Assembly (NCBI RefSeq): GCF_017873335.1
Contig: NZ_JAGGKB010000002.1
Coordinates: 330,549 to 394,548, forward strand
Length of the DNA stretch: 64,000 nt
Direction of reading: 5' to 3'
Source: Thermococcus stetteri
GTDB lineage: Archaea > Methanobacteriota_B > Thermococci > Thermococcales > Thermococcaceae
The notes beneath the pieces were generated by a model. The model searched no databases and was not told the origin of the DNA. It saw only the letters and a program-made list of their open reading frames with translations. The position numbers and the translations under genes are program-made. Position 1 is the stretch's first letter, and each line of letters begins with the position of its first letter. Below, one piece after another: positions 52,467-62,373 of the stretch.

Positions 52467-52840
52467 TGGAGACTCCCAAAGTGTGCATAATAGTATGTGG
52501 AGATTCCCTCTCCGAGCTGGTCGTCGGTGAGGCCCTTAGGGAGCTTGGCAACAACGTTGCCCTTTGTCCTATCAGTGCGGTTGCCACAGGGGTAGAAGGC
52601 ATCAAGGAGAACATGAAAAAAGCCCGATACGTGGTGGTTGTTGATTCCTGCTCTGAGAAATGCGCCAAAAAGCTTACCGAGGCCCTGGGGATAGAGTACG
52701 ATGAGTACCTCAACCTTGAGGAGGAGCTGGGGGTAAAGGCTCCCTGCTACAAGAACCCCTCCGTCGAGCTCGTGGACGATGTGGGGCTTGCCGCAACGCA
52801 TCTGATAGAGAGGATTTTGGAGGTTCTTAAAAAGCTCTGA
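52463..52840 (+). CDS. DGC-like putative zinc-binding protein
   Basis: 125 residues: Rossmann-like start (PKVCIIVCGDSLSELVVGEA), internal ARYVVVVDSCSEKCAKKLTE corresponding to the VDGC..C motif of DGC proteins (here D-S-C), and a later Cys (APCYKN). It is placed between two BASS-family transporter genes. Such proteins bind zinc or act in metal or thiol handling; function uncertain. Its ATG overlaps the upstream stop. Confidence 0.72.
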   Translation: MMETPKVCIIVCGDSLSELVVGEALRELGNNVALCPISAVATGVEGIKENMKKARYVVVVDSCSEKCAKKLTEALGIEYDEYLNLEEELGVKAPCYKNPSVELVDDVGLAATHLIERILEVLKKL

Positions 52841-52941
52841 GCAGGTATTATTCATTTTTGTCCAGCAATGCTTTTAAATGAGTCGAGTTTCAAATAAGAT
52901 TAATTTCAAATGAAGAAAATATCACAAGAAAGGTGGTACAC

Positions 52942-53967
52942 ATGTTTGGAAAGCTCGCGAACAACCTTAAGAAAAACCTGCTGTGGTACTCACTCATAGC
53001 CATAGCCGTCGGCTGGGCCCTCGGTTTAGCCTTCCCGGGCTTTGCAAAGGTCCACAAATCGGGCTTGAGCAACTTCACGACGGTCCTCGTATTCCTCATG
53101 ATATACCCCATGATGGTGAACCTCAACCTTGAGAGAATACCAAAGGTTCTCAAGGAGCCGAAGCCCGTTCTCCTGAGCCTCGCCTACAACTTTGTCCTTA
53201 CCCCACTGGCGGCATTCTTCCTTGTAAAGGGCTTCATCCACGACTCCAACCTTGCCCTCGGATTTCTTCTGGTAATGCTAGTTCCCGGCTCTTCAATGAG
53301 CATAGGCTACGCCGGCTTGGCCGGCGGAGACCTTGAGGTCGCCACGGTGGCGCTCGGTGTTAACTTCCTCCTCATTCCGGTCATGCTCCCGCTCTGGATA
53401 AAGCTCCTCGGAAGTGCCTACAACGTCCCCGTTCCGCTCTCACTGCTCCTCAGGACGGTTTTCATAGTTCTCATTCTCCCGATGTTCCTTGGAGACCTTA
53501 CGAGGAGGCTTCTCACGAGAAAACTCGGCAGGGAGAAGTTCCTCGAATTAAAGCCTCTCCTTGGGGCAACGACGATGACGACCATGCTCCTCCTCGTGGG
53601 GCTGATATTCTTCATGAAGGCGCAGCTCCTGCTGAGCAAATGGACACTCCTCGTTGAGCTGGCCGTTGTGAACACCGTTTACATGCTCATCATGCTCGCG
53701 CTCATAACGTGGCTTGACAGGGCTTTGGGTATGAGCTATGAGGAGCACATGGGGATAGCCTTCCTCAGCGTCGGGAAGAACAACGGAACGGCCATAGCCA
53801 TAGCCACGCTCGCCTTCCAGCCCCTCGTGGCCGTTCCAGCAGCAACTCTCCCCATATTCCAGATAATCTTCCTCATACTCTACCTGAAGCTCGCTGACAG
53901 GATAAGGTGCCTCTTTGAGGCAACCCTCTGCTCGGAGGGAAAAGGCGGAGAACCGGAGGTGGGTTAA
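52942..53967 (+). CDS. BASS/ACR3-superfamily transporter (second)
   Basis: 341 residues, ten helices. MLVPGSSMSIGYAGLAGGDL stands where ACR3 has GAAPCTAMVFVWS, without the Cys, and SVGKNNGTAIAIATLAF is the second crossing motif. It therefore belongs to the family but may use another anion. Start ATG 52942 with AGGTGG. The universal stress protein gene follows directly after the stop. Confidence 0.82.
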   Translation: MFGKLANNLKKNLLWYSLIAIAVGWALGLAFPGFAKVHKSGLSNFTTVLVFLMIYPMMVNLNLERIPKVLKEPKPVLLSLAYNFVLTPLAAFFLVKGFIHDSNLALGFLLVMLVPGSSMSIGYAGLAGGDLEVATVALGVNFLLIPVMLPLWIKLLGSAYNVPVPLSLLLRTVFIVLILPMFLGDLTRRLLTRKLGREKFLELKPLLGATTMTTMLLLVGLIFFMKAQLLLSKWTLLVELAVVNTVYMLIMLALITWLDRALGMSYEEHMGIAFLSVGKNNGTAIAIATLAFQPLVAVPAATLPIFQIIFLILYLKLADRIRCLFEATLCSEGKGGEPEVG

Positions 53968-54459
53968 ATGTTTCGGAGGATTCTGTTCCCGACGGACTTC
54001 AGTGAAGGGGCCTACAGAGCCATCGAGAAGTTCGCCAGGGAAAATGAAATGGAAGTCGGAGAGCTCATCGTGCTTCACGTCATCGACCAGGATATCCTCG
54101 AGGAGATGATGAACGGCTACTCTCTTGCATACTGCTGTGAAGAGAAAGAACTCGAAGACATCGAGAAGAAGCTCAATGAGAGGGCATGGGCGAAGCTCAA
54201 CGAGAAAATGGAATATCTGCGCGGCATTCTGAAGGCAAAGGAAATACGCGGGATTGTAAAACTCGGGGTTCCCTGGAAGGAGATAGTTAAGACTGCAGAG
54301 GAGGAAGATGCCTCGTTAATCCTCCTTCCCTCGCACGGAAAGCTCGGTTTCTCCCGCGAGATCATGGGTTCCACGACTCTCAGAGTGCTAAGAAAGACCG
54401 ACAAGCCCGTCCTGATAATAAAAACGCATGAGAAGAGAGAAAAAGCTGAAGCCTTTTAA
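53968..54459 (+). CDS. Universal stress protein (UspA family)
   Basis: 163 residues: FRRILFPTDFSEGAYRAIEK, a central insert with a CC pair (AYCCEEKEL) and long helix, and the C-terminal ATP-binding ILLPSHGKLGFSREIMGSTT (GxxG..S pattern). Directly coupled to the transporter upstream. ATP-binding Usp proteins modulate partner proteins under stress. Confidence 0.9.
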   Translation: MFRRILFPTDFSEGAYRAIEKFARENEMEVGELIVLHVIDQDILEEMMNGYSLAYCCEEKELEDIEKKLNERAWAKLNEKMEYLRGILKAKEIRGIVKLGVPWKEIVKTAEEEDASLILLPSHGKLGFSREIMGSTTLRVLRKTDKPVLIIKTHEKREKAEAF

Positions 54460-54490
54460 CCTTTCAAAACAATTTCACCAGGTGGATGTG

Positions 54491-55417
54491 ATGAACAAAG
54501 CAATAGAGGCCGTTAACCTCACCAAATACTACGGCTCTTTCCTTGCCGTTGATGGCGTGAGCTTTGACGTGGAAGAGAACGAGATTTTCGGCTTCCTCGG
54601 GCCGAACGGAGCCGGCAAAACCACCACCATAAGGATGCTCACCGGAATTTTAAAGCCCAGCGGGGGCAGCGTTAGGGTTCTGGGCTACGATATGCTCGAC
54701 CCTGGGGAGAAGATAAAGGCCCGCGAAAGAACGGGCATAGTGCCGGAGACAGCTAATCCCTACGTGGACCTAACGGCCATGCAGAACCTGAAGCTCATGG
54801 GCGAGCTATACGGAATGCCCAAAAGGGAGATAGAGAAGCGCTCGATAGAGCTCCTAAAGCTCTTCGACCTCTACGAGAAGAGGAATACTAAGGTGAGGGG
54901 CTTCTCAAAGGGGATGAGGCAACGTCTAATCCTCGCGATGGCTATGATAGCCGACCCTGAGCTCTACTTCCTCGACGAACCTACGAGCGGGCTTGACGTC
55001 ATAAGCGCGAGGATGATAAAGGAGATAATCCGGGAGGAGAGAAAGAACGGAAAGACCATCTTCCTCACGAGCCACAACATGGCCGATGTCAACGAGCTCT
55101 GCGACAGGGTGGCGATAATAAGGCGGGGGAGGATAATCGCCATCGACACGCCTGAGAGGCTCAAAACCCTCAGCAAGAGGCACGTCTTCGTCGAGGTCAG
55201 CTTCCACCCGATGCCGGGGGAGATTTCGCTCTCCAGCGCGTCAAGGGTCGAGAGAAAGGGAGACAAGCTGAGGATTCAGACGGAGGATCCGGATGCGACG
55301 ATAAAGGAGCTCGTCCGCTACGCGGAAGAGAGGAAGCTGAGGATAGTGAGCCTAAAGACCCTGACGCCTTCCCTTGAGGACGTCTTCATCGAGCTGGTGG
55401 GTGGTAGGAATGATTGA
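54491..55417 (+). CDS. ABC transporter ATP-binding protein
   Basis: 308 residues with Walker A GPNGAGKTTTIRMLTG, signature RGFSKGMRQRL, Walker B LYFLDEPTSGLD and the switch His in FLTSHNMADV. This is the DrrA/CcmA type that works with an ABC-2 permease. Start ATG 54491 with AGGTGG; the upstream in-frame Met at 54428 overlaps the Usp gene. The next gene encodes the permease. Confidence 0.93.
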   Translation: MNKAIEAVNLTKYYGSFLAVDGVSFDVEENEIFGFLGPNGAGKTTTIRMLTGILKPSGGSVRVLGYDMLDPGEKIKARERTGIVPETANPYVDLTAMQNLKLMGELYGMPKREIEKRSIELLKLFDLYEKRNTKVRGFSKGMRQRLILAMAMIADPELYFLDEPTSGLDVISARMIKEIIREERKNGKTIFLTSHNMADVNELCDRVAIIRRGRIIAIDTPERLKTLSKRHVFVEVSFHPMPGEISLSSASRVERKGDKLRIQTEDPDATIKELVRYAEERKLRIVSLKTLTPSLEDVFIELVGGRND

Positions 55418-56150
55418 GCAGTTCAAGCGCTCCTTTGCCATAGCAAAGAAGGATATGCTCATATTTTACCTCAAGGGGCCGGTCGTGATAATGGGCCTGC
55501 TCTTCCCGTTCTTCCTCTTCCTGGCCTTTGTAATCGGAAGAAACCTCAGCGGGGAGACGCTATTCGCCGGACTTATGGGGATGACCGTCTTCTTTACCTC
55601 CACCGCAGTGGGGCCGACGATAATCCCCTGGGAGTGCAGGGGGAGAACCTTCGAGAGACTGATAACCGCTCCAGTCTCTTTAACTACCGTCCTTTTGGGC
55701 GACTTCCAGGCTTCGTTCTACTTCGGACTCGGCGTTTCTCTGGCCGTCTCGATACCCACGATGCTCTACCTTGGGATACACCCGGGTTTTGCCCTCTTCC
55801 TTGGGGCAACGCTTCTCGCTTTAGCCTGCTTCTCGGCAATGACCATACTGATGTCATCTTACCCACCCACGGACGTTCCCGCGGACGTTATGATGCTCTC
55901 ATCGCTCGTCAAGTTCTCGCTCCTCTTCATAAGCGGCATCTTCGCCCCACTGGATAAGCTTCCGACCTACGGGAGGGCCCCCTCCTTCGTCTCACCCCTA
56001 ACGTACTACGTGGACGCAGTGAGGCACTCCCTTGGTGGAGGCTACCTTCCTGTTTGGCTTGATTTGGTGATGCTGACCCTCTTTGCTGTGGCCCTCTTCC
56101 TAACCGGCTCGTGGATACACAAAAGGGTGCTTGAGAAAAGGTTTACATGA
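55410..56150 (+). CDS. ABC-2 type transporter permease
   Basis: 246 residues with six helices, including FLAFVIGRNLSGETLFAGLM, the FERLITAPVSLTTVLLGDFQ loop typical of ABC-2 permeases, and a C-terminal helix. Start ATG 55410 overlaps the ATPase gene by 8 nt. Probable exporter of a lipid, drug or peptide; substrate unknown. Confidence 0.9.
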   Translation: MIEQFKRSFAIAKKDMLIFYLKGPVVIMGLLFPFFLFLAFVIGRNLSGETLFAGLMGMTVFFTSTAVGPTIIPWECRGRTFERLITAPVSLTTVLLGDFQASFYFGLGVSLAVSIPTMLYLGIHPGFALFLGATLLALACFSAMTILMSSYPPTDVPADVMMLSSLVKFSLLFISGIFAPLDKLPTYGRAPSFVSPLTYYVDAVRHSLGGGYLPVWLDLVMLTLFAVALFLTGSWIHKRVLEKRFT

Positions 56151-56230
56151 ATTCCGACAAAGAATCATGAAGGCAAAATTAAGAGTTTCAAGTGACAATA
56201 TCTTGCCAAAGTAAAATGGAGATGGGGAGT

Positions 56231-57190
56231 TTAAAGCTCAGCTTCCCCGAGCAGTTCGAGCATCTCGAGCAGGCGCGGGTCTTTCACCTTCTCGATGGCC
56301 TTCTTGACCTCCTCCTCTTCAATCTTGCCGTCCTTAAAGAGGGCCAGGACTTTAACGGCCTCAAAGAAGTCTTTCCACTCCGGGAACGCCTCTATAAACA
56401 TGTCTATGTTCAGGTAAACCGTCTCGAAGTCGTCGTCAAGGAAGAGCTGCCACAGAACGTCCATCAGCGAGCTGAAGGCTATGTCCTCGTAATCAGTATC
56501 CTTGCCGTAAACGAGTGCGTACAGGCACTCCTGAAGGGCAGCCTCGTAGTCTTCGTACTCCTCAAAGATCTCCTCAAAGCTCAGGTGGGCCTCGACGAGA
56601 AGCTCCCTGTCGTCGAGTATCTTCGGCAGAACGCCTGCTATTATGGCCTTTCCTCTGTACGTGTCTCCAGCCTCGAAGGTCACGTAGCCCTTGTATATCC
56701 TGAGCCGGAGGAGCTCCCTTTCGTCCCCTCTCTTTTCGTATAGTTCCTCAGCCTTCTCGATCAGCTCCAGGGCCTTTTTGTATTCTTGGATTTCCTCATG
56801 TATCATTGCCATGCTGTAGTATATCCTCGCCGCATGCTCAACGTTGCCCTTGGCGACTTCCTCTTCAAGAAGCCCTCTGAACAGCTCCAGGCTCTTTTCA
56901 AGCTCTCCTATTAGGTAGTACAGGTCAGCAAGGTGGAATTTAAGCTCGAATTCGTCCTTCTCCTTTGCGAGCTTCTCGAACTCGCTTATCTTGTCGACCC
57001 CAAGTATCTCGTGATAGTAGTACAGCACCAGCTTGTAGAGCTCCCAGTCGTTGCATTCCTTGGCGATCTCCTCGGCCTTTTCGAGGACTTCTTTGAGCTC
57101 TTCGTCGCTCAAGTCGTCTACCCTGTAGTAGAGAACCCTCTTGAGTTCTCCACAGTTCTTCTCCTTCAGGGCCTTCATTATTTCTTCCAT
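56231..57190 (-). CDS. TPR-like all-helical protein
   Basis: 319 residues, entirely helical and acidic, with degenerate TPR-type repeats such as YYLIGELEKSLELFRGLLEE, YYSMAMIHEEIQEYKKALEL and YEDYEAALQECLYALVYG. No signal peptide. It is likely a protein-interaction scaffold; archaeal homologues are hypothetical. Start ATG 57190 with GGTGA. Confidence 0.82.
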   Translation of the reverse strand: MEEIMKALKEKNCGELKRVLYYRVDDLSDEELKEVLEKAEEIAKECNDWELYKLVLYYYHEILGVDKISEFEKLAKEKDEFELKFHLADLYYLIGELEKSLELFRGLLEEEVAKGNVEHAARIYYSMAMIHEEIQEYKKALELIEKAEELYEKRGDERELLRLRIYKGYVTFEAGDTYRGKAIIAGVLPKILDDRELLVEAHLSFEEIFEEYEDYEAALQECLYALVYGKDTDYEDIAFSSLMDVLWQLFLDDDFETVYLNIDMFIEAFPEWKDFFEAVKVLALFKDGKIEEEEVKKAIEKVKDPRLLEMLELLGEAEL

Positions 57191-57263
57191 GCTTTTCACC
57201 ATTCTACTCTACTTTTCTGGAATATTTAACGCTTTGGTCAGGGCGGGAGAAAGAGAAAGGGGA

Positions 57264-60253
57264 TCACTCTCTCCTCAGGAGCACCACCAGAACTGCTGCT
57301 ATGAGCAGTGCCCCGGGCCCGCAGATTCCCCCGCCCTCAGCCGGCTGACTGCTCGGACTTTCTGAGGGTGTTTGGGATGTTAGGGTCTGCGCTGGGCTCT
57401 CAGATGGGCTCGATGTTGAGGTTATCGTTTCGGACTGGGTTCCCGTAGTCGTTGTGGAGGTCTGGGTTTGCTCCCCCTGTAGAACGGTTATCGTTACTTC
57501 TTTCATGTCCTCGCCTCCACTGTTGTCCCTGACTGTTATGGTTACCGTGTAGTTGCCAGCTTTGGCGAAAGTGTGGACCGGTTCGGCCTCGTTTGATGTT
57601 GAACCGTCGCCGAAGTCCCAGCTCCAGCCCACGACGCTCCCGTCCTTATCGGATGACTTGTCCACGAAGCTCACCTCTTCGCCGGCCTTCGGCTCCTTCG
57701 GGATGAATGTGAAGTCTGCCGTCGGGAGGTAGTTCTTCGGCTCGACCTTTATCTCCTTCGTGTAACTCCCCTTCAGCCCGCTCTCGTCCTCGACAGTGAG
57801 CATCACAGTGTAGGTTCCTGGGGTGGAGTAGGTGTGTTTGGGGTTCCTCTCGTCTGAAAAGCTTCCGTCTCCGAAGTTCCAGCTCCAGCCGGCAACGCTC
57901 CCGTTCGGGTCGCTTGAGCTGTCCATAAAGGTAACCTCGTCGCCGGCCTTTATCTCCGAGGGCGAGTAGCTGAAGAGGGCGTTCGGTCTTTCGTTGTGCT
58001 GGACGGCGATCTTGGCTGTGCAGGTTGAGTTCGCGTTCCACGGGTCGTAGACCGTAAGCGTTACCGGATAGAGACCCTCCCCGCGGTAGGTATGAGAAAC
58101 CTGGGAGAAGTTGCCCTCCCCGCTCATGCCGTCGCCGAAGTCCATAACCCACCTCAAACTGCCGTTCTCGGGGTCGCTGAGGCTAAGGGTGAAGTTAACA
58201 TCTAGGGGCATCTTTCCGGAGCTCGGATTAGCCACTATGGAGCACTCCGGCGGCTTGTTCATAAGCCTCAGGGTGTCGAGGTTCAGCTTGAGAAAGCCTA
58301 TGTTTATGAAAATCGGGCTCTGGTTTCTCTGTTCGTAGTATTTTCCCTTGCTCGGGACGTAGAAGTCGAGGACTAGATGTCCGTCGTCCTTGTCCCTGTA
58401 GATGACCCCGGTGGCGTTGTACCACTTGTCCCTGTCGTCTATCCTTCCATCGTAGGCCCCCAGAATGGAGGTCTCGTTTGAGAACTTCATTTCGTGGGTC
58501 GTCACCTTCTCGTCGCCGTAGTCGCCCTGGACTGAGCCCTCGAGTCCTACGAGCACCCTGCTCCCCAGCGTGCCTTTGAAGGAGAGTGAGAATCCAAGGG
58601 AGACAGTGTTGGTACTCTTATCCCAGTGGAGCTGCTTCATGTACTGCTCGTAGGAGCTCTGGACGTTGCTCGCCTCTATGGTGAAGACTCCGAGGACCCT
58701 GCTTGCGTCGTAGTTCTTGAGTTCCGTTATCTTGCTTGGATAGGTGTTGATATCGCCTATTTCATGGAGATCCGAGTCGTAGGAGGTGAAGTGAGCGTTG
58801 GGCGGTCCCTTGGGGATTGATACGAGAATATACTGCTGTTTTCCGTCTATTACGGCGAGTTCCGGCGGGGAGATTATGGGGGAACTCGTAGATGTCGTAG
58901 TCCGTGCTCACGTAAATGGCCCCATCGGCCATGTCCGCGTGCATCTTGTATTTTATCGAGGTTTCGTAGCTCTTGCCGGTCTCGCTCTGAAGTTTCTGGC
59001 CGAGCACGGTCTTCATGCCAAGCTCGTACTTGACGAGCCCAGGTACGTTCTGCACGAAGTTGAGCTCCGCAGTCAGCTTCATGTCCATGGTGGATTTTAT
59101 TGAAGCGCTGGTTACCTTGGTCTGCTTGTTCATGTACTCCGAGTAAAATACTCCGCTTTCGTTTATGACGTCGTAGTCAACGGGCGGGGCGTTTATTACC
59201 GCTATGACCCTGTTCACGACGTGGAGGACGGCTTTGTTGGGAGGGCCCACTACTATTGAATCCCCGTCCACGTCTCCAACTGCTATGCCCGCACCGTAGG
59301 TGAACTCCGTCTGAAGTCCATCTGGGCCGTTCAGCAGGTCTCCCCCCATGTTGTAGACCTTGACCCTGCCATTGAACTGGGAGGCCCACAATATCTCGTC
59401 AACGCCGTCGGTGTTCACATCGCCAACCGCTATTCTGTCACCCTTGTTAAAAGGTAGTATAAATGACCCGATCTCGTTCCCCTTGAACTGTGCGCCGTCA
59501 TTCTCGAGCTTGAAGATATGGACCCCCTCTTCTTACTGTCCTGCGTGGCTATGACTACCTCATCGAGGCCATCCATATCGACGTCGCCTGTGGTCATCTC
59601 GTCCCTGCCGTGGATGTCAAAGGAGTCCACCTCAATCATGCCAAGGGAATTTCCGTTGACGTCGTACACCGATAGGGTGTCCTCGCTTGCATCGGCGTGG
59701 ATGATCTCGGCTATGCCGTCTCCGTCGAAGTCGCCCGCGCCTATGGCATCGCCATCGGCAAAGTCGTCCACTTTGAACTGGTTCACCAAGTTGAAGTTCC
59801 CGTCGAAGATGTGTATCCAGTTGTTCCTGTCGGCGTGGATTATCTCGGCCTTGCCGTCCACGTCAACATCTCCGCAGGCTAAGTCATCTCCGGCTTCAAA
59901 GTTTACGTTGTGCTTTCCGAGCTCGTTCCCGTACATGTCGTAGATGTATATCTTGTCCGTGCTCCTGTCTCCCTGTATTATCTCGGCTCTTCCATCGCCG
60001 TTAACGTCACAAGCAACCATCTCGTCCCACTTCTCGTAGCCGGTGTGGGACTTGCCGATTACTCCTCCGCTTCCGTTCTCGTACATCCAGAAGTAGTCCC
60101 CGCGGTCGCCTATGATGATGTCCCCGTCCTCGATAATCCTTCCCCCAACCCCGTCGATGAGGTTCGCGTCCTGGGCCTCAACTCCTCTGGAAAAGAGGCA
60201 AACAATAGTGCCACAATGAAAAGGAATGCCAGCTTCAGCAGTTTTTTCGCCAT
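57264..60253 (-). pseudogene. Large CGP-CTERM surface protein with VCBS/FG-GAP and PKD repeats, frameshifted
   Basis: Rebuilt product of about 995 residues: signal peptide from ATG 60253 (MAKKLLKLAFLFIVALLFAS), then Asp-rich FG-GAP/VCBS-like beta-propeller repeats (VACDVNGDGRAEIIQGDRST, GDFDGDGIAEIIHADAS), a middle domain, three PKD domains (WNFGDGSFSDERNPKHTYS, WSWDFGDGSTSNEAEPVHTF), a Ser/Thr linker and the C-terminal G-I-C-G-P-G-A-L-L-I-A motif plus basic tail of CGP-CTERM proteins. Three frame breaks occur: near 60204 (T4, five expected), near 59516 (G5, six expected) and near 58880 (C5, four expected). Cell-surface adhesion or binding is likely. Confidence 0.78.
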
Positions 60254-60470
60254 ACAAATTTCCCCCTTCCAGTAAACCAGTAAAGTTTACGGGGTTGCAG
60301 AACAGAAAACCGCGGCAAATCTACATAAACCTAATAGTTGATATACCTCAAGATATAAAACCTTTTTCCGGATTTTCATTTACTTTATTTGAGCATAACA
60401 TGAAATATTTTAGAAAAGGTTCGGCAGTGAGATGGGAGCATTTTTAAGTCCCAGGCTGGAACCAAGTAAC

Positions 60471-61415
60471 ATGCTCGAAGTCTTCTTCCTGGGCACTGGA
60501 GGGATAATGCCAACGCGAGAGAGAAACGTTCCGGCCATAGCACTGCGCTATAGGGGCGAGATTATCCTCTTCGACGCTGGGGAGGGCACGATAAGGCAGA
60601 TGAACACGGCAAAGCTCAGCCCGATGAAAGTTGACAAGATCTTCATCACACACTTCCACGGCGACCACTACCTCGGGATTCCAGCTTTAATCCAGACGAT
60701 GAACCTCTGGAATAGGGAAAGGCCCCTCCACATCTATGGCCCTAAGTACACCTTCCAGTTCGTTCAAAACCTCCTGAACAGCGGCTTCTTCAGGCCTGGC
60801 TTTGACATTCACGTCCACGAGCTCGGTGAGACCAGGCTGAAGTTCGAGGATTACGAGGTATGGAGCTTCAAGGTCGAGCACGGCATCCCCGCTCTCGGCT
60901 ACGTCTTCAAGGAGAGGGACAGGAGGGGTAAGTTCCTGAAGGAAAAGCTGAAAGAGTACGGGCTTGAGGAGGGGCCGATCCTTGGAAGGCTTGAGAGAGA
61001 AGGTAAAATCGAGTGGAACGGCCGTATAATAAGGCTTGAAGACGTTACCGGGCCGAGGAGAAAGGGCCTAAAGGTCGTCTACACCGGCGACACCGAGCCG
61101 TGCGAGAGGGTGAGGCTCTTCTCCGAGAGGGCCGACCTGCTCATCCACGAGGCCACTTACCTGAATCCCGGGGATCGGGGCGAGAGCTACCACTCTACCG
61201 TCAAGGAGGCCTGCGACACAGCTAGGAGGGCGAAGGTGAAGCTTCTAGCTCTCTTCCACAGGGCCTTCAGGTACAGTTATGAGAATTACGCCAAAGAAGC
61301 CCTCAAAATATGTGAAAGCCTTGGGGTCAATGCGGTGGTTCCAAAGGACTTTGACGTCATAACTTTCAAATCGGGCACATGGGAGCTTAGAAACCTTTTG
61401 GAGGAGGGAGGATGA
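60471..61415 (+). CDS. rnz: Ribonuclease Z (tRNA 3' endonuclease)
   Basis: 314 residues, metallo-beta-lactamase fold with H61-F-H63-G-D65-H66 and later metal ligands (VVYTGDTEPCERV; ALFHRAFRYS). It cleaves the 3' trailer of tRNA precursors. The long arm (exosite) lies at about residues 145-200. Start ATG 60471 is chosen because MLEVFFLGTGGIMPT is the conserved N-terminus. The final codons overlap the TraB gene. Confidence 0.93.
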   Translation: MLEVFFLGTGGIMPTRERNVPAIALRYRGEIILFDAGEGTIRQMNTAKLSPMKVDKIFITHFHGDHYLGIPALIQTMNLWNRERPLHIYGPKYTFQFVQNLLNSGFFRPGFDIHVHELGETRLKFEDYEVWSFKVEHGIPALGYVFKERDRRGKFLKEKLKEYGLEEGPILGRLEREGKIEWNGRIIRLEDVTGPRRKGLKVVYTGDTEPCERVRLFSERADLLIHEATYLNPGDRGESYHSTVKEACDTARRAKVKLLALFHRAFRYSYENYAKEALKICESLGVNAVVPKDFDVITFKSGTWELRNLLEEGG

Positions 61416-62095
61416 ACTACCTTCGCTACGTCAAAATAATCGGAACGATGCACGTTTCGCCAAAGAGTAGGGACGAAGTCTTCAGGACGATACTAACGGA
61501 GAGGCCGCACGCCGTTGCCCTCGAGCTTGACAGGGCGCGGTTTATTGGGATGCAGGGGAAGGTTGAGATGAGTTTTTCAGACTCCCTCAGACTCGGAAAA
61601 AAAGGAGTGGTGAACTACATCCTCGCCAAGGTCGAGGAAAAGCTCGGCGAGACCTTTGGAATGGCCCCCGGAGAGGAGATGCGGGCTGCTATAGAGGCCT
61701 CACGGGTAATTGGAGCGCCGCTCTACCTCATAGATGAGGACATCGGAGTTATCCTCACCAAGATCTCCAGGGCGCCCGCGAGGGAGAAGCTTCTCATGGC
61801 TCTGGAGTCTTTGGGGGTTTTTCTCCCGCTCAAGACCGTTGACATCGGCGACCCGTTTGAGGAATACCGGTGGGCGATGTTGGAGTTCAGAAGGAGATAT
61901 CCGTACCTCTACCGCGTCCTCGTCGAGGAGAGGAACGAGGTAATGGCCAGAAACCTTATGATGATAGTTGATTCACTGCTTGCTCGGGGAGTGAAACGTC
62001 CGAAGGTTGTGGCGGTGGTGGGTCTCGGGCACAAGCCAGGGATAGAACGTATCCTGAACAGGGGAAAGCCGGAACCCGTTACTTTTATATTCTAA
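61412..62095 (+). CDS. TraB/PrgY/GumN-family protein
   Basis: 227 residues with IIGTMHVSPKSRDEVFRTIL (GTxHxS motif), ALELDRARF (ExD/R), and VVAVVGLGHKPGIERIL at the C-terminus (GxxH). These motifs define the TraB/Tiki-like family of putative metalloproteases; activity in archaea is undefined. No membrane helices. ATGA overlap with rnz. Confidence 0.9.
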   Translation: MNYLRYVKIIGTMHVSPKSRDEVFRTILTERPHAVALELDRARFIGMQGKVEMSFSDSLRLGKKGVVNYILAKVEEKLGETFGMAPGEEMRAAIEASRVIGAPLYLIDEDIGVILTKISRAPAREKLLMALESLGVFLPLKTVDIGDPFEEYRWAMLEFRRRYPYLYRVLVEERNEVMARNLMMIVDSLLARGVKRPKVVAVVGLGHKPGIERILNRGKPEPVTFIF

Positions 62096-62123
62096 AACGC
62101 CAAAAACCTTCGGAGGGCCAGCC

Positions 62124-62306
62124 ATGAAGGAGAGGCTTGAAAAGATGCTCAACGTGGAAATAATCAGGATTGAAGAGGCTGATGACAAGATAGTTGTCTA
62201 CGTCCCTGCCGGTAAGGTCAGGATCGCCGTCGGGAGCGGCGGTGCCGCTGTAAAGGCCGCCGAGCTTGTCATTGGCAAGAAGATTGAAGTCAGGCCTGCA
62301 GAGTGA
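62124..62306 (+). CDS. Small KH-domain protein
   Basis: 60 residues forming a compact KH-like fold (NVEIIRIEEADDKIVVYVPA, GKVRIAVGSGGAAVKAAELV with the GxxG loop). Resembles the second KH half of NusA-like proteins. Likely RNA-binding. A GGAGGG site precedes the ATG; it follows TraB by 28 nt. Confidence 0.8.
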   Translation: MKERLEKMLNVEIIRIEEADDKIVVYVPAGKVRIAVGSGGAAVKAAELVIGKKIEVRPAE

Positions 62307-62373
62307 TATCACTTAGGGTGATAAAGAGGCTAAAGGTTAAATACCTGCACTCCCTCTTTTTAGTGGTGATACC

